Source: Agrobacterium tumefaciens | Lineage (GTDB): Bacteria; Pseudomonadota; Alphaproteobacteria; Rhizobiales; Rhizobiaceae | NCBI RefSeq assembly: GCF_000834635.1 | Contig: NZ_JXQV01000012.1 | Coordinates: 339,292-403,291 of the forward strand | Direction: 5' to 3' | DNA: 64,000 nt | Part shown: positions 54,513 through 63,272 of the stretch, piece by piece | Layout of the letters: the number at the start of each line of letters is the position of its first letter | Position numbering within the stretch: position 1 is the first letter of the stretch | Made by a program: the position numbers and the translations under genes | Notes under the pieces: model-generated | Seen by the model: the letters and a program-made list of their open reading frames with translations, nothing else | Told to the model about the DNA's origin: nothing | The model's database searches: none

Positions 54513-55553
54513 ATGTTCACGCGAAGGCTGTTTTCAAAGACAGCGGCTTTGGCCGCTATGGGTTTGTTTGCCGGTATATCCACCGCACCGATGACAGCCT
54601 TCGCGCAAACCCCCATCAAATTCACACTCGATTGGAAATTCGAAGGCCCCGCCGCCGGATTTCTGCTGGCGCTGGACAAGGGATATTTCAAGGCCGAAGG
54701 GCTGGATGTGACCATCGATAGCGGCAACGGCTCGGTAGAAGCCATCCCGCGTGTGGCGACGGGCGCCTATCAGATGGGCTTCGGAGACATCAATTCGCTG
54801 ATGAAGTTTCTGGACGAAGACCCGACCCAAAAGGTCATGGCCGTCTATATGGTCTACGAGCGCCCGACCTTTGCCGTCGTTGGTCGCAAGTCGCTAGGCG
54901 TGACGAATGATCCGAAATCGCTGGAAGGCAAAAAGCTGGGTGCACCGCCGCCGGATGGCGCATTTGCGCAGTGGAAGGCCTTCAAGCAGGTCGCCAAGAT
55001 TGATGACAGCAAGATCGATATTCAGTCCATCGGCTTTCCGGTGCGCGAGCCGATGCTGGCCAAGGGCGACGTGGATGCCGTGTTTGGTTTTGCCTTTTCC
55101 GTCATCCTGAACCTGAAGGCGCAGGGCATTGCCGATGATGATATTGCGACCATTCTGATGGCCGAACATGGCTTGAATCTTTATGGCAACGCAGTCCTCG
55201 TCAACACTGATTTTGCTGCGGAAAATCCTGATGCGGTCAAGGGTTTCCTGAAGGCGCTGGCCAAGGGCTTTGCCGATTCGGTCAAGAACCCGGAAGAGGG
55301 CGTTGCCGCCGTCTTGAAGCGCAACGAAACGCTGAACCCAGACATAGAATTGCAGCGCCTGACAATGGCAAATGCCATGAACATCAAGACACCCTATGTG
55401 GTTGAAAATGGCATGGGCGGGGTCGATGCGGCCAGGCTGGCGGCCTCCATCGAGACACTGAAAGTGTCGGTCGGTCTCAAGGGCAACGTTAAGGCTGAGC
55501 AGGTCTTCGACGCAAGCTACCTGCCACCCAAGGCGGAGCGTCTGCTTCCATAA
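54513..55553 (+). CDS. NMT1/THI5-like ABC substrate-binding protein
   Basis: A 346-residue exported binding protein of the SsuA/ThiY/NMT1 class. The signal has a twin-arginine motif (TRRLFSK) followed by a hydrophobic core and FAQ cleavage region, so export is probably by Tat. KFTLDWKFEGPAAGFLLALDKGYFKAEGL and VEAIPRVATGAYQMGFGD are the family signatures. These proteins bind thiamine pyrimidine precursors, riboflavin, sulfonates or related rings. Its ATPase and permease genes follow. Confidence 0.9.
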   Translation: MFTRRLFSKTAALAAMGLFAGISTAPMTAFAQTPIKFTLDWKFEGPAAGFLLALDKGYFKAEGLDVTIDSGNGSVEAIPRVATGAYQMGFGDINSLMKFLDEDPTQKVMAVYMVYERPTFAVVGRKSLGVTNDPKSLEGKKLGAPPPDGAFAQWKAFKQVAKIDDSKIDIQSIGFPVREPMLAKGDVDAVFGFAFSVILNLKAQGIADDDIATILMAEHGLNLYGNAVLVNTDFAAENPDAVKGFLKALAKGFADSVKNPEEGVAAVLKRNETLNPDIELQRLTMANAMNIKTPYVVENGMGGVDAARLAASIETLKVSVGLKGNVKAEQVFDASYLPPKAERLLP

Positions 55554-55590
55554 GTCTGGGCTGACAAAGCACCTATGTTGCGACAGGGGT

Positions 55591-55613
55591 ATCCCCGGCT
55601 CCGGGCCGGGGAT
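55591..55613. repeat. REP-like extragenic palindrome
   Basis: ATCCCCGG-CTCCGGG-CCGGGGAT, a perfect eight-base stem between binding-protein and ATPase genes in one operon. It resembles the short GC-rich palindromes scattered in rhizobial genomes and could dampen or stabilise the mRNA. Confidence 0.7.
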
Positions 55614-55664
55614 GATGCTTTGAATGCAATGCCCCACGCATTCTCGAAAATCACAGGAACTGGA

Positions 55665-56453
55665 ATGGCTCAACTCGTTGAAATTGATGGCGTTGATATG
55701 CGCTATGGCGGGGCATCTGGCACGCTTGCTGTCAGCGGCCTCGATCTCAAGGTCAAGAAGGGACAGTTTGCTGCCGTTGTTGGGCCATCGGGCTGTGGCA
55801 AATCGACATTGATGAAACTCGTCACCGGCCTGCACATTCCGCAAAAGGGCAATGTCATAGTGGCCGGCAGCCAAGTTACAGAGCCGGTTTCAATTGTTGG
55901 AATGGCGTTCCAGAACCCAACCATGCTGCCATGGCGCACGACGCTGGAAAACATTCTGCTGCCGCTGGAAATCGTGGAGAGGCATCGGTATCGACTACGA
56001 GCCAACAAGGCGGAATATGTGGCCAAGGCCGAGCGCCTGCTGGAAATCGTCGGGCTGAAAGGTTTCGGCTCCAAGTTTCCGTGGCAGCTTTCCGGTGGAA
56101 TGCAGCAACGCGCCAATCTTTGCCGTGCGCTCATTCATGAGCCGGAACTCCTGATGCTGGACGAGCCTTTCGGTGCGCTGGATGCCTTTACCCGCGAGGA
56201 ATTGTGGTGCGTCATCCGCGATCTTCACGCCGCCAAGCGCGTGACCATCATTCTGGTAACGCATGATCTGCGCGAGGCGACATTTCTTGCCGACAAGGTT
56301 TTCGTGATGAGCGCAAGACCGGGCAGGATTCTGGCCGAGCATAAGGTACCCTTTGCCCGCCCGCGCCAACTCGATCTGATGTATGAAAAGAATTTCAACG
56401 AAATGGTGCAGCAGCTGCACGGCGAAATCGCCAAGGCGCGGGTGGCAGCATGA
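55665..56453 (+). CDS. ABC importer ATPase (TauB/SsuB/ThiZ type)
   Basis: A 262-residue ATPase with Walker A GPSGCGKST, Q-loop AFQNPTMLPWR, signature LSGGMQQR, Walker B LLMLDEPFGALD and switch LVTHDL, the NitT/TauT layout. AGGAA lies ahead of ATG 55665; the upstream open frame crosses the REP-like palindrome and is rejected. The stop overlaps the permease start by four bases. Confidence 0.94.
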   Translation: MAQLVEIDGVDMRYGGASGTLAVSGLDLKVKKGQFAAVVGPSGCGKSTLMKLVTGLHIPQKGNVIVAGSQVTEPVSIVGMAFQNPTMLPWRTTLENILLPLEIVERHRYRLRANKAEYVAKAERLLEIVGLKGFGSKFPWQLSGGMQQRANLCRALIHEPELLMLDEPFGALDAFTREELWCVIRDLHAAKRVTIILVTHDLREATFLADKVFVMSARPGRILAEHKVPFARPRQLDLMYEKNFNEMVQQLHGEIAKARVAA

Positions 56454-57268
56454 GCAAGTCCATCGAAAGCCTCGCTACAACACCGTTGCGACTGCCGCTG
56501 GTTGCCCGCATCAACTGGGTCAAAGCCGCCCCCTGGCTTTACACGATTGTTCTTTTTCTGGCCTGGGAACTGCTGGTCTATGCGCTGAAGATGCCGCAGA
56601 CCATTTTGCCATCTCCGACAAGGGTTGCGCAGGCGATTCTGCAATATTGGTCGCCGATCTGGAAGAACTCGCTGCAGACGTTGTACACGACCACGCTCGG
56701 CTTTGCGTTAGCGGTGGTGACCGGCTTGGGAATTGGCCTATTTATCGGCTGGTCGAAGACGATCTATGCGGGCCTTTACCCGCTGATGATCGGCTTTAAT
56801 GCGGTTCCCAAGGTGGCGCTTGTTCCCATTCTCGTCATCTGGTTTGGCATCGGCACCGTGCCTGCGGTGCTCACGGCATTCCTGATTTCCTTCTTCCCCA
56901 TCGTCGTCAATGTCGCCACAGGTCTTGCGACCATTGAGCCGGAGACGGAAGATGTGCTGCGTGCGCTTGGGGCAAAGAAGATGGATATCATGCTGAAGGT
57001 CGGCATTCCGCGCTCCATGCCTTACTTCTTCGGATCGCTGAAAATAGCCATCACGCTCGCCTTTGTCGGCTCTGTGGTGTCTGAAACGGTCGCCTCAAAC
57101 TACGGCCTTGGCAACATGATGAGTTCGGCCCAAAGCCAGTTCAACGTGCCCTTGGTCTTTGCCGGTCTTCTCATGCTCGCCGTAGAGGGCATTGCAATGT
57201 ATGCGGTGATGGCGTGGATTGAACGGCGCATGACCGGCTGGGCGCACCGCTCCACCATGGGGCAATAA
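56450..57268 (+). CDS. ABC importer permease (TauC/SsuC/ThiX type)
   Basis: A 272-residue membrane subunit with about six helices and the EAA loop DVLRALGAKKMDIMLKVGIPRSMPYFFGSLKIA. Together with the binding protein it forms a NitT/TauT-type importer. FNAVPKVALVPILVIWFGIG is the family core. Likely substrates are aromatic or pyrimidine-like compounds, not determined. A terminator follows. Confidence 0.94.
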   Translation: MSKSIESLATTPLRLPLVARINWVKAAPWLYTIVLFLAWELLVYALKMPQTILPSPTRVAQAILQYWSPIWKNSLQTLYTTTLGFALAVVTGLGIGLFIGWSKTIYAGLYPLMIGFNAVPKVALVPILVIWFGIGTVPAVLTAFLISFFPIVVNVATGLATIEPETEDVLRALGAKKMDIMLKVGIPRSMPYFFGSLKIAITLAFVGSVVSETVASNYGLGNMMSSAQSQFNVPLVFAGLLMLAVEGIAMYAVMAWIERRMTGWAHRSTMGQ

Positions 57269-57285
57269 GGCCGCCAAACGCAAAC

Positions 57286-57306
57286 AAGGCCGGATTAACC
57301 GGCCTT
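57286..57306. terminator. Hairpin between the permease and MscS genes
   Basis: AAGGCCGG-ATTAA-CCGGCCTT, eight base pairs, between convergent stops; only short T-runs on either side, so it may serve both directions moderately. Confidence 0.65.
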
Positions 57307-57317
57307 GAGCAATGGTG

Positions 57318-58142
57318 TCATTCGGAAGTCTGTTCGCTTGATTTTATGGCTTTCGCATCGAACACTGTCCTCAAGGACTTTGTCATGTCACGCGTTGTCG
57401 CAAACCAGCTGTCGCTTTTCGCCCAATATCTGAGAGTCACCTTTGCGCTGTCGCCGCTTACGGAATCGACAAAGGTGGTCGGTGCAGGATCCAGCAAAAC
57501 ACGGCTGTCGGAGCGCGCCAGTTCCAGCAGCATCTCCTGTGTCTCTGCCGTGCTTTCGCCAGTCGGTACTGTTACGCTCAGTTCGTGGCGACGCGACGGA
57601 AAGCGGCTGTAATTGGTGATAGGCACGTTCCAGAGTGTGGAGTTGGGCGCGAGGCGATAGAGCCCGTCGCTTGTTTTCAATTCCGTGGCGAAGAGGCCAA
57701 TTTCCACGATTGTACCGCTGACGGAGCTGGTTTCAATATATTCGCCCACGCGGAATGGCCGCAAAACAAGAAGCATGATGCCAGCGGCAATGTTCTGCAA
57801 TGTGCCTTGCAGCGCAAGACCGATGGCTAAACCCGCCGCGCCAAGCGCTGCTAGAACCGATGCCGTCTGCACGCCGAATTGGCCAAGCACCATGACGAGA
57901 ACGAGAATGAGGACGATGTAGCGAATGGCGCCAGAGAAAAAGCGTGCCAGCGTTTCATCAAACCCGCGAACACGTGACAGTCCTTCATAGGACCAGCGTT
58001 GCAGAAGCGTGGCGGCAAGCCAGCCAATGATGAGGAGGACGATGGCGCCGACGATGGAGAAGGAATATTGGACCATCAAGGCGCTTGCCTGACGAAGTGC
58101 CGCCTGCGATGCGACGAGAATACCGGTAGCCTGCTGGTCCAT
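57318..58142 (-). CDS. Small-conductance mechanosensitive channel (MscS family)
   Basis: A 274-residue MscS-core protein that releases solutes on hypo-osmotic shock. Three membrane helices are visible: the pore helix is LAALGAAGLAIGLALQGTLQNIAAG, with the Gly/Ala packing pattern, and a cytoplasmic beta domain (RPFRVGEYIETSSVSGTIVEIGLF) follows. Length matches the minimal MscS. ATG 58142 is the family start. It lies alone. Confidence 0.93.
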   Translation of the reverse strand: MDQQATGILVASQAALRQASALMVQYSFSIVGAIVLLIIGWLAATLLQRWSYEGLSRVRGFDETLARFFSGAIRYIVLILVLVMVLGQFGVQTASVLAALGAAGLAIGLALQGTLQNIAAGIMLLVLRPFRVGEYIETSSVSGTIVEIGLFATELKTSDGLYRLAPNSTLWNVPITNYSRFPSRRHELSVTVPTGESTAETQEMLLELARSDSRVLLDPAPTTFVDSVSGDSAKVTLRYWAKSDSWFATTRDMTKSLRTVFDAKAIKSSEQTSE

Positions 58143-58219
58143 TCAAATTCCCTTGTTCAAAGATATTCCACACGTGTTCAATTTCGAAACGAACAACGGG
58201 CAAGTGGGTTCCGGTCTAA

Positions 58220-58738
58220 TTATGCGGAAAGCGGAAAAACGAAGGGCACGTTTCCGTCCGTATCCGCGCCACGGCCAATGGCCTTGACTGCGCTGACAAG
58301 CGCGCCATTGCGGCCAAGCAACCTGTCACCGATCTCGATGATGCGCGCATTCGGCGTGGCAAAAGGAGAGACGGTGCGAAGCCGGGCGGCAAGGATGGCG
58401 TCGTCCTCCTCCGGCTTTACCGCAAGCGCCACGATGATCGCAGCCGCCGGTGAGCGGGAGACGCCCATCCAGCAATGCACCAGAAGCGGGGCCGATTGGT
58501 CCCATTCTCGCGCAAAGTCGATCAATGTCTGGACGTGGACATCATCAGGCGCGATCAGCTTGTCATTGCCCTTGAACGTAATGTCGTTCATTTGCAGAGT
58601 CAGATGCCGGTCTGCGGAAATAACCGCCGGCCGGTGAAACGCCTGTTCCTTGGCGATCAACGTCACCATTTCACGAGACTTGTGGCGCACAGCCATTTCA
58701 GCAATGCGCGATAGGGGAGACACAACAATTTCGCTCAT
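58220..58738 (-). CDS. Tyrosine/dual-specificity-type phosphatase
   Basis: A 172-residue cysteine phosphatase. The P-loop LVHCWMGVSRSPAAA has the C-x5-R motif with nucleophile Cys and Arg, and the upstream acidic residue region is present in MNDITFKGNDKLIAPDD. Relatives act on phosphotyrosine, lipids or small phosphates. The first four bases overlap the HD-hydrolase stop (ATGA), giving translational coupling. Confidence 0.9.
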   Translation of the reverse strand: MSEIVVSPLSRIAEMAVRHKSREMVTLIAKEQAFHRPAVISADRHLTLQMNDITFKGNDKLIAPDDVHVQTLIDFAREWDQSAPLLVHCWMGVSRSPAAAIIVALAVKPEEDDAILAARLRTVSPFATPNARIIEIGDRLLGRNGALVSAVKAIGRGADTDGNVPFVFPLSA

Positions 58739-59352
58739 GCATGGCTCTTTCGAAGCAGTTCTATGGCCTCGAAGCGTTCGACGAAGCGGTTTTGCGCATC
58801 AATCGCCGGAAGGGGATCGATCTCTATCATGTCTCTGGTAATGCCACGCGGCAGGCCGAAGAACTTCTGGGCTTCGGCCAGGGAGAAACCCGCAAGTTCG
58901 GTTGCCTCGAAAAATGCGGCGACCGTGTCTGCCTTCTTGATGCGGTCCTTCAAGTCCCTGCTGGCATGGGGCGGCAGGCCGAAGCGCAGATGCACAGCCG
59001 CTTCCAGCCGCTTTTCGACCAGCTTGTAACCGCCACCCACCACGGATTTGAAAGGGGAAATCATGTCGCCAATCACATATTCCGGGCCATCATGCAAAAG
59101 CGCCATCAGCATGTCGTTGGGCGAGGCGCTCGTATTCATGCGGCAGAAGATGGCCTCGACGATCAGGCTGTGCTGGGCCACGGAAAAGGCATGGTCGCCC
59201 CGCGTCTGCCCATTCCAGCGCGCCACGCGGGCAAGGCCATGCGCAATATCGGCAAGCTCGACATCCAGCGGTGAGGGGTCGAGCAGATCCAGCCGCCTGC
59301 CGGACAACATGCGCTGCCAGGCGCGAGGTGTTTTTGCAGGCGCCACGATCAA
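58735..59352 (-). CDS. HD-domain nucleotidase (YfbR-like)
   Basis: A 205-residue HD phosphohydrolase: RWNGQTRGDHAFSVAQHSLIVEAI, MALLHDGPEYVIGDMISPFK and RIKKADTVAAFFEA provide the metal ligands. YfbR removes phosphate from 5'-deoxynucleotides. It overlaps both neighbours by four bases (58735 and 59349), so phosphatase, HD protein and YgfZ are made from one coupled mRNA. Confidence 0.9.
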   Translation of the reverse strand: MIVAPAKTPRAWQRMLSGRRLDLLDPSPLDVELADIAHGLARVARWNGQTRGDHAFSVAQHSLIVEAIFCRMNTSASPNDMLMALLHDGPEYVIGDMISPFKSVVGGGYKLVEKRLEAAVHLRFGLPPHASRDLKDRIKKADTVAAFFEATELAGFSLAEAQKFFGLPRGITRDMIEIDPLPAIDAQNRFVERFEAIELLRKSHA

Positions 59353-60200
59353 TCGTCCGCGTTTGCAGCGGGGTCAACAGCGGGAAAGCTGAGGCCGGTC
59401 CATGCTGGTAAGGCGACTGCCACGGTTATACCGGATGCAGTGATCGCCGTTCCCGACGCCATGGCATCCGCAGCGCGATCGGTGCGGATGATGGCAAGGC
59501 CTTCGGTTCCGGCAACGGTGCCAAGCGTGCCGATTGGCTTTCCGCCAGCCATGATATCAGTACCGCTTTCGGGCAGATCAGCCTCGCCCGATACAATAAC
59601 GACGCGGCGGCGTGCGGTGCCACGATGCTTCATGCGCGAGACGACTTCCTGACCGACAAAGCAGCCTTTCCGGAAAGACACGCCGTCATTCACATCCATC
59701 AGCACATCATGAGGGAAGGCATCGTTCAACGCATAATCGACGCCTGCGACGACAATACCATTGGCAATGCGCAGCGCATCATAGGCTGAGGCGTCACCGG
59801 ACGTCGTGCCGGGCAGCCGGTAGAGATCGATACCAGCCTTGGCGAAGCGGCTGTCCTTGATAGCGCCATCGGGAGCATTTTCATCCCAGAAGACGCTGAC
59901 GCCCTCGCTTTCGCCTGCCTTCAGATCAACCGGTGCACGCAGCTTGTACATGGTCAGGCGGCGCAGCAGCGCTTCCTTCTGGTCCACACCCGTCTCCAGA
60001 GCAAAGCCTTCGCTACTCCGCCAGATCAGGAACTCGAACATGATCTTGCCCTGTGGCGTCAAAAGCGCAGCGGCGCGTGCTTCGCCTGCGGGCAATGATT
60101 CGAGATCGGGCGTGATGAGGTTTTGCAGGAAATCCATGGCTCCGGTGCCGGAGACATGGATGAGGGCGCGGTCGTTCAGAAAGGCGGAAGACATCGGCAT
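59349..60200 (-). CDS. ygfZ: Folate-dependent Fe-S/tRNA modification protein YgfZ
   Basis: Supports radical-SAM Fe-S enzymes such as MiaB, binding tetrahydrofolate. The 283-residue GcvT-related protein has LIHVSGTGAMDFLQNLITPD, LTPQGKIMFEFLIW, and the diagnostic SFRKGCFVGQEVVSRMKHRG, with the conserved Cys of the K-G-C-[FY]-x-G-Q-E motif. ATG 60200 or 60194 are both possible starts. It leads an overlapping three-gene operon; the mix of functions is common in rhizobia. Confidence 0.94.
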   Translation of the reverse strand: MPMSSAFLNDRALIHVSGTGAMDFLQNLITPDLESLPAGEARAAALLTPQGKIMFEFLIWRSSEGFALETGVDQKEALLRRLTMYKLRAPVDLKAGESEGVSVFWDENAPDGAIKDSRFAKAGIDLYRLPGTTSGDASAYDALRIANGIVVAGVDYALNDAFPHDVLMDVNDGVSFRKGCFVGQEVVSRMKHRGTARRRVVIVSGEADLPESGTDIMAGGKPIGTLGTVAGTEGLAIIRTDRAADAMASGTAITASGITVAVALPAWTGLSFPAVDPAANADD

Positions 60201-60264
60201 TCCATTCGGGTTTGTTCACCCTGACAATTAGGGTCTTTGAACGCGAACAGCAAGCGCGGCGATA

Positions 60265-61002
60265 TTAGTCACCGGCTGTGAAGAACTTCCACTGGCCATC
60301 GGGCGAGATGCCGATGCGGTAAAAGCTATAATTGCCATATTCCTGCATGTCGGCCAGATCACCGGCGGTGATGATGCGCAACAGTTCCACTTTTTCCGGT
60401 TGCGTCAGTGTGGTGAGCGACTTGCCAGCGAAATAGGGGAAGACATAGGTCTCATCAGGCGTTCCGGCGTCGACCCGGGCATAGCCCGTTGACAGAAGGT
60501 CGATGATGATGGCCAGCACTTCCAGACCATCGGGATCACCGGAAAAGCTCTTCAACGCGGCAATGGGATCGTTTCCGCTGTCGCCATCAATACGGGCCTG
60601 GTTAGGGCCGGTGTTAACGAGCGGGCGAAGCTTTTCGATGTCGCCTGTGGCGGCAGCGTTGATGATGAGCTGGCGCAGACGGCGGACAGGCTCGGGTGCC
60701 TTGCTGATATCATGCTCGATCTGCGCTGAAATCTGCGGCTGCTCTGGTGTTGCCTGCTGGCCGGATCCGCGATTCACCAGCGGGTCGGGCAGGGGAATGC
60801 CTTCTGAATCACCCTCGATGGCATCAGGCTCGGTTGACTGCTGTTCCTGCGCGGGTTTTTCTGTCTCACTTGCTGGGGCCTGCGCTGGTCTCAATTCCGA
60901 GAGCGCGTAGGCGTTATGGGTAAAGCTGCCCGTGGCAAGCGTCAGAGAAATCAATAGGGAAAGCGCGGCAGAGGACCGCAGCCCGTTGCGAGAGCAAGAC
61001 AT
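60265..61002 (-). CDS. Conserved exported protein of unknown function
   Basis: A 245-residue protein with a signal peptide (about 1-34), then a low-complexity Pro/Glu/Gln-rich linker of about 65 residues, and a folded C-terminal domain from about 100. Here PEPVRRLRQLIINAAATGDIEKLRPL and YVFPYFAGKSLTTLTQPEKVELLRIITAGDL stand out. The pattern is of a periplasmic protein conserved in Rhizobiales; no family name I can support. It follows the 85-residue gene by 14 bases. Confidence 0.8.
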   Translation of the reverse strand: MSCSRNGLRSSAALSLLISLTLATGSFTHNAYALSELRPAQAPASETEKPAQEQQSTEPDAIEGDSEGIPLPDPLVNRGSGQQATPEQPQISAQIEHDISKAPEPVRRLRQLIINAAATGDIEKLRPLVNTGPNQARIDGDSGNDPIAALKSFSGDPDGLEVLAIIIDLLSTGYARVDAGTPDETYVFPYFAGKSLTTLTQPEKVELLRIITAGDLADMQEYGNYSFYRIGISPDGQWKFFTAGD

Positions 61003-61016
61003 GACTGAACTCCAGC

Positions 61017-61274
61017 TTACTGAATAATGCGATGAGGGGAAAATTCGCCCTCGAGCATCCGCTGGCGTAGCGATTCGAGCATAGCTTCTGCACCGGATTC
61101 GCCGTGCATACGGATTGTTTCACGCATGGCCAAAGCAATAGCGGCGTCTGCAATGATCTCTGGCTCGATGCCATCGGCCATACCATCGGCCCATGCTTCG
61201 TTCTGATGTTCCAGAGCGACCTGCATTTTTTCATGCACGATCATATCATGGATTTCGTTACGGCTTGTTTGCAT
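61017..61274 (-). CDS. Small helical conserved protein of 85 residues
   Basis: Starts at ATG 61274 behind GAGGATGAAAG. The sequence is acidic and largely helical, with EPEIIADAAIALAMRETIRMHGESGAEAMLESLRQRMLEGEF. It has no signal or membrane helix. Likely co-transcribed with the exported protein gene downstream. Function unrecognised. Confidence 0.72.
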   Translation of the reverse strand: MQTSRNEIHDMIVHEKMQVALEHQNEAWADGMADGIEPEIIADAAIALAMRETIRMHGESGAEAMLESLRQRMLEGEFSPHRIIQ

Positions 61275-61378
61275 CTTTCATCCTCGACAGGCAGGCAACT
61301 CGTTACCACCCTGTTAACAACTCTAACAGTCTTTTATCAAAACGGCACGGCCTGCGGCCAAAAGAGGTTAATAAACCG

Positions 61379-61801
61379 CTAATTTCCGAACCTGGACGCA
61401 ATTTCTTGTGCCAGTGTTGCCCCTTCGATACGGTATTTCTCTTCGGCTGCGATGGCAGACGGTGTGCACGCCGTGTGAACCGCTGCGAAAGTACGGTATC
61501 CACGGTTGAATGCAGCCGTCATGCGTTGTTTGCGTTTCGGTTCGTTGGCCGTATCCGCCGCCAACAGATCGTTCATGGATTTGCGCCACTCCTCAGACCC
61601 GGTGGCGGGGCAAAGCGTGCGTAGATACTGAATGGAGCCCAGTATCTCAGACAGACGTGCCATCTGGTTATCATAGGGTGCAGGCTTTTCTTCCGGCGGT
61701 GCGGCAGGTGATATGACAGACGGTTGCGCAGCCGCCAGCTGGGCCATCGGCACGGTGATGCCAAGAGCCAACAGCACAGAGAGGCAAATTCGTCTTCTCA
61801 T
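61379..61801 (-). CDS. TIGR02301-type exported protein
   Basis: An exported protein of 140 residues from ATG 61801 or 144 from ATG 61813; neither start has a convincing ribosome binding site. A signal peptide (LSVLLALGITVPMAQLAAAQ) is followed by ARLSEILGSIQYLRTLC and TAAFNRGYRTFAAVHTAC, which with EGATLAQEIASRFGN at the end match the Rhizobiales family TIGR02301. Two cysteines probably make a disulfide. Role unknown. Confidence 0.82.
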   Translation of the reverse strand: MRRRICLSVLLALGITVPMAQLAAAQPSVISPAAPPEEKPAPYDNQMARLSEILGSIQYLRTLCPATGSEEWRKSMNDLLAADTANEPKRKQRMTAAFNRGYRTFAAVHTACTPSAIAAEEKYRIEGATLAQEIASRFGN

Positions 61802-61863
61802 CCGTTTACGCATAAACCAACATGTCGTTTCAACAACTTGGCCGCAGATAGCCGCGATTCTGC

Positions 61864-62283
61864 TCAGCATTGCAACTGCCCCAGCAAACGTTCAGCGCAT
61901 TGAAGGACACTATCGGGCGTGGGTAATGTGCGGATTTCCTCAAGCGTGTACCAGCCGGCCTCCGCCGCATCGTCAGCCGCCTGCACATCGCCTATGCTCT
62001 CGGCTTCTACCGTAAAGACAGACAGAAAGAAGTGGCTGAGCAGGCGGCCCTGATCATCATAGCTAGGTAAATCATAGGTCGCGAAAAGCTGTGGATGACG
62101 TGCAACAATGCCTGTCTCCTCCTCCAGTTCACGCAGCGCCGTTTGTTCCGGTGTCTCTTCCGGCTCGCCACGCCCGCCGGGAAAAGCGAACATATCCTTC
62201 GAGGGAGCGTTGATGCGCCGTATGAGAAGAAGGCGGTCGCCGTTTCTGACAATGGCTGAAGAAGCAGGATGCGGTGATGGCAT
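61864..62283 (-). CDS. Nudix hydrolase (NUDIX-ADP-ribose pyrophosphatase-like)
   Basis: A 139-residue Nudix protein. The complete Nudix box G-x5-E-x7-R-E-x2-E-E-x-G is seen as GGRGEPEETPEQTALRELEEETGIV. Substrate is an NDP-X compound, not determined. ATG 62283 has AGGGA seven bases upstream; the longer frame up to 62484 lacks this. It is divergent from the SRAP gene across about 230 bases. Confidence 0.9.
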   Translation of the reverse strand: MPSPHPASSAIVRNGDRLLLIRRINAPSKDMFAFPGGRGEPEETPEQTALRELEEETGIVARHPQLFATYDLPSYDDQGRLLSHFFLSVFTVEAESIGDVQAADDAAEAGWYTLEEIRTLPTPDSVLQCAERLLGQLQC

Positions 62284-62515
62284 GCTATATCCCTGATGGA
62301 GAGAAGCAGTCATTATGCGCTCAACCTTGCAGGAAACGTGGCATGGCCGCGAATTACGGAAAAAAGGCGGTAAAATACTGTTTACCCTGAGTGATGGACC
62401 AGCCGCAGATCGATGCGGTATAAGCGGCGGGAAACGCCGTTGGAACAGCCAGAATGAAACTCTATCTGATCGATAAGGCAGCACTGCTCATTCTTTTTGG
62501 AAAGGGAGCTTAGCC

Positions 62516-63265
62516 ATGTGCGGGCGATTTGTGCTGAACGCGACGCCAGATGCGGTGGCGGATTACCTGGCTCTGGCAGATCTGGAGGAATTTCCGGCGC
62601 GGTTCAACATTGCGCCTACGCAGCCCATCCTTCTCGTTTTGGAGGGGACAAGACCTGAACCGGGCAGCAACCTGCCAAACCGGCAGGCCATGCTGGTGCG
62701 ATGGGGCCTGACACCGGCCTGGGTGAAGGACCCCAAGGAATTTCCATTGCTGATCAATGCCCGTTCGGAAACGGCTATCGGCAAGGCGTCGTTTCGCGCG
62801 GCTATGCGGCATCGGCGCGCGCTCATTCCCGCAACCGGCTTTTATGAGTGGCGCAGACCGCCGAAAGATGAGGGAGCAAAGCCGCAGGCTTACTACATCA
62901 AACCCAAAACCGGCGGCGTTTTTGCCTTCGCCGCGCTGATGGAAACATGGGCCTCGGCTGACGGGTCCGAGGTGGATACCGGCGCTATTCTGACCACCGG
63001 CGCCAACCGCTCCATGTCGCGCATCCACGACCGCATGCCTGTGGTGATTGCGCCCGAAGATTTTACCAGATGGCTGGATTGCAAGACGCAGGAACCGCGC
63101 CACGTGCTTGATTTGATGAACGCGCCGGATGAAGACTTTTTCGAAATGATCCCTGTCTCGGATAAGGTCAACAAGGTTGCCAATACCGGACCCGATCTGC
63201 TGGAACCCGTGGCCGAAGTTCTGGCTCCCGTGCCGAGAGCAAATGCGCAGCTCTCTCTTTTCTAG
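62516..63265 (+). CDS. SRAP protein (YedK/HMCES-like) with C-terminal clamp-binding motif
   Basis: Senses abasic sites in single-stranded DNA by forming a covalent thiazolidine link through its N-terminal Cys2. The 249-residue protein begins MCGRFVLNATPDAVADYL (Cys2 intact), and has LLINARSETA, IPATGFYEWRRPP with the conserved Glu, and IHDRMPVVIA with the catalytic His. The very end is ANAQLSLF, where QLSLF is the canonical beta sliding-clamp-binding pentapeptide QL(S/D)LF. It is divergent from the Nudix gene, not with lexA or umu genes. Confidence 0.93.
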   Translation: MCGRFVLNATPDAVADYLALADLEEFPARFNIAPTQPILLVLEGTRPEPGSNLPNRQAMLVRWGLTPAWVKDPKEFPLLINARSETAIGKASFRAAMRHRRALIPATGFYEWRRPPKDEGAKPQAYYIKPKTGGVFAFAALMETWASADGSEVDTGAILTTGANRSMSRIHDRMPVVIAPEDFTRWLDCKTQEPRHVLDLMNAPDEDFFEMIPVSDKVNKVANTGPDLLEPVAEVLAPVPRANAQLSLF

Positions 63266-63272
63266 GCGCCGA

